Shown here in pieces: positions 55,901 through 58,900 of a stretch of DNA of 64,000 nucleotides (position 1 is the stretch's first letter; each line of letters opens with the position of its first letter). Under the pieces are notes generated by a model that saw only the letters and a program-made list of their open reading frames with translations, was not told the DNA's origin and searched no databases. Source of the DNA: Pomphorhynchus laevis. Taxonomy: Eukaryota; Acanthocephala; Palaeacanthocephala; Echinorhynchida; Pomphorhynchidae. Location: NCBI GenBank assembly GCA_012934845.2, contig WNNJ02000352.1, forward strand, positions 1 through 64,000, given 5' to 3'. Made by a program: the position numbers and the translations under genes.

Positions 55901-58900
55901 ATAGTTTCGTACATCCAAATTTTTGTTAGCAAACAATAAATTAATAATCACCCTATCATCCGGGAAACATTGTGAATCAATTTTTAAAGACACTGATTGT
56001 TATTCTATTGAATACGAAATAATTAACTTTACTTTTTCACTATTACACATTAACAGGAAAATTTAAACATGAATGCTTCTTATAAACTCCGTTAGGAAAC
56101 TTAACTTAGAATACGCCTACCACATACTCCTGCCCAATGGAACGTTTCGACCTTAGTCTACTCATCGCTAAAGGATGGTATCATCAGTGCAACCCTGGTA
56201 GACGTTATTGATAAACATAAATGATAAAATTATGATTAAATGATTGGCACAATCATTTAATCGATATGCATTATCGATGATCATCATTGCAAAGCAATTA
56301 TTTTATCGATACATGTTATCTCTAAACAATCACATTATTTGGAATCAATTATTTTATCGACAAACGTTATCTATAAACAATCACATAATCAATAAATTAT
56401 TGGCACAATTATCGTATCGATAAACGTTATGGATAACTATCATCGCTAAGCGATTATTTTACCGATAAATATTATCGCTAAGCAATCACATGATCGGCAA
56501 AAAATTATTCTATCTAAAAGAATTATGTTTCAACTTTTATTTACAATACCAAAAATAAAGAAGGACTAAAACCTACAATGCTTTTTTAAACTCTTCGTCT
56601 GGAAGCTTAACACAGAATTTGCCTTCCACATACTCCTGCCCCAATGGGACGTTTCGACCTTAGTCTACTCATCGCTAAAGGATGATATCATCAGTGTAAC
56701 CCTGGTTATTAAAATCAATAATTTTTATTGATAAAAACTATTTTATCAATAAACATTATCGACAAACAATACCGTTATCAATTATTTTATCAATAAACAA
56801 TCACATAATCGATAAATTATCATTACAACTATTTAAAAGATAAACGTTATCAATAAATATTAACGATAAACAATTATTTTGTCAATATACAAACATTATC
56901 AATAAAAATTATCAATAAAAAGTAATGATGAACATTATAGATAAATATGCACATTACCGATTAACAATTGTCTAAACAATAACAATATTGGTAAACAATT
57001 ATTTTATCAATAAACATTATCGATAAAAATATCATTATCAATAAGGAATTATTTCATTAATGCACATTATCAATCATCGATAAACGTTAGCTATAGCCAT
57101 TACTGATAAGCGATAAACATTATTGATAAACATTATCAATAAGCATTATCGATAAACATTATTAATAAACATCATTGGTGAGCATTATTGACAATCGACA
57201 AACATTATCGTTAATTAAATAATTAATTAAACTTAATTATTTACAAATTATAGGTATATGAAATATGTAATTCGTTGAGAAATTGGGTAAAATGTATATA
57301 CAATTACTTCTCTGTAAAAAAAGTCATCGATCCTATAAATGAAGAAATAAATTATCTGCTACATAAACTGGAAATATATATCCAAAGCGCAGATATGAAA
57401 AGGGAAAAACTTGTGAAACTAAAATCTGAGTTGAAACATTCCACTGATGCGGCAGAAAAATCCAATAACGATTCAAAGATGATGGAAGACAAGATGAATA
57501 GTGCGGTTAAGAATGGAAGAGAAATTGAAAAGGTATATAGTCAGCATTTAGAGCTAAATCCTATTACAACATATTTTAAAAATATGAATCTGCCCGACTT
57601 TTTTTGGTATATCGTACCTAATATATATAATAATTAATATATAATATATACTAATTAATATATATAATATATTTTTAGTGATAATATATCACTAATATCG
57701 ATAAACATTATTGATAAACATTATCGATAAGTATTAGTGATAAATAATCACATTACCGATAAAGATTATATAAACAATTACTTTATCAATAAACATTATC
57801 AATAAAAATATCATTATCAATAAACAATCATTAAATAAAAACAATTAAACAATTATCAAAATAATTGTTTATTAATATTGTTATTGTTTATATAATTGTT
57901 AATCATAATAAATACTAAACCCATAATTATTCAAAAATTCATATATTAACTTCAAACATAAAATTCGTATATTTTTAAAATTTGAATTTACTTTATTCAA
58001 AAGATACACAGAAAGTTAACAATTATTTAGAAATAAAATTAGTAAAAACTAAATGATCCACATTATAAAGATTATAACGTGTTTCCAATATAAATTTAGA
58101 AATTGATTTTATAAAAATGCTTTAACTCTAACGAAATGTTTCAAAGAGAATTCGGATAAGCATATTTTGAAAATAAATAAGTATTCCATTTAATAAAAGA
58201 AAAACGAATTTAAAAAATTGTCTTCGAATTATATCTCACTGAATATAATACATATAAAACCTATAATCTTCTACCTTTTTAAATATAAAGTTATTACAGG
58301 AACAAAGAAGCAGAAATTATCCTTTATTTGATAAAAAAATTCTATATTTCGATAGCTCCTGCTACCATCATCAGGATTACAATAAAATGTTTCACAATTT
58401 TTCTATTTTCCCCGTGTTTGCAACATTTATACAAAAATACAAGCATTGATGTGCCCCGCATTTCTACTTAAAAGTAAAAGAAAATACCGAGAAACAAAAC
58501 AATCATACACTAAAATTTTACACACATAAAAAAAATAAAAAAGAGGGTGATATCATCAGTGTGGCTCTCTTTTATAGTAAAAGATCTTTAGTACCTTTGA
58601 AATAAAAATGCTAAACGAACGCTTATCCACCGGTTACCATCCTTACATCCGGTTACGCTTACAATTAGTGGCTTCATAGGACAGCACGTGTGCTGTCGCT
58701 CCTTCCTTCATCAGCGTACTAAGGTGTTGAACAAGTAACACTCGCTTGCTCAAAATTACCCAGATCGCGAGCATCAGCTCTTGCGCTGATTCTAAAATAC
58801 GTCAGTTCACATATAGTGGCTATAATAATACAACTACTGGTAACATTGTATATGTCAGAATAATTAACTTCATTTTCTAGTGTTACACACGAACAGGAAA

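Noticed and set aside
57275-57637. Separate 120-residue coiled-coil gene on the plus strand
   Set aside because: It is a copy of dynein exon 28 with intron flanks, its only start is a TTG, and its end reads into a splice donor.
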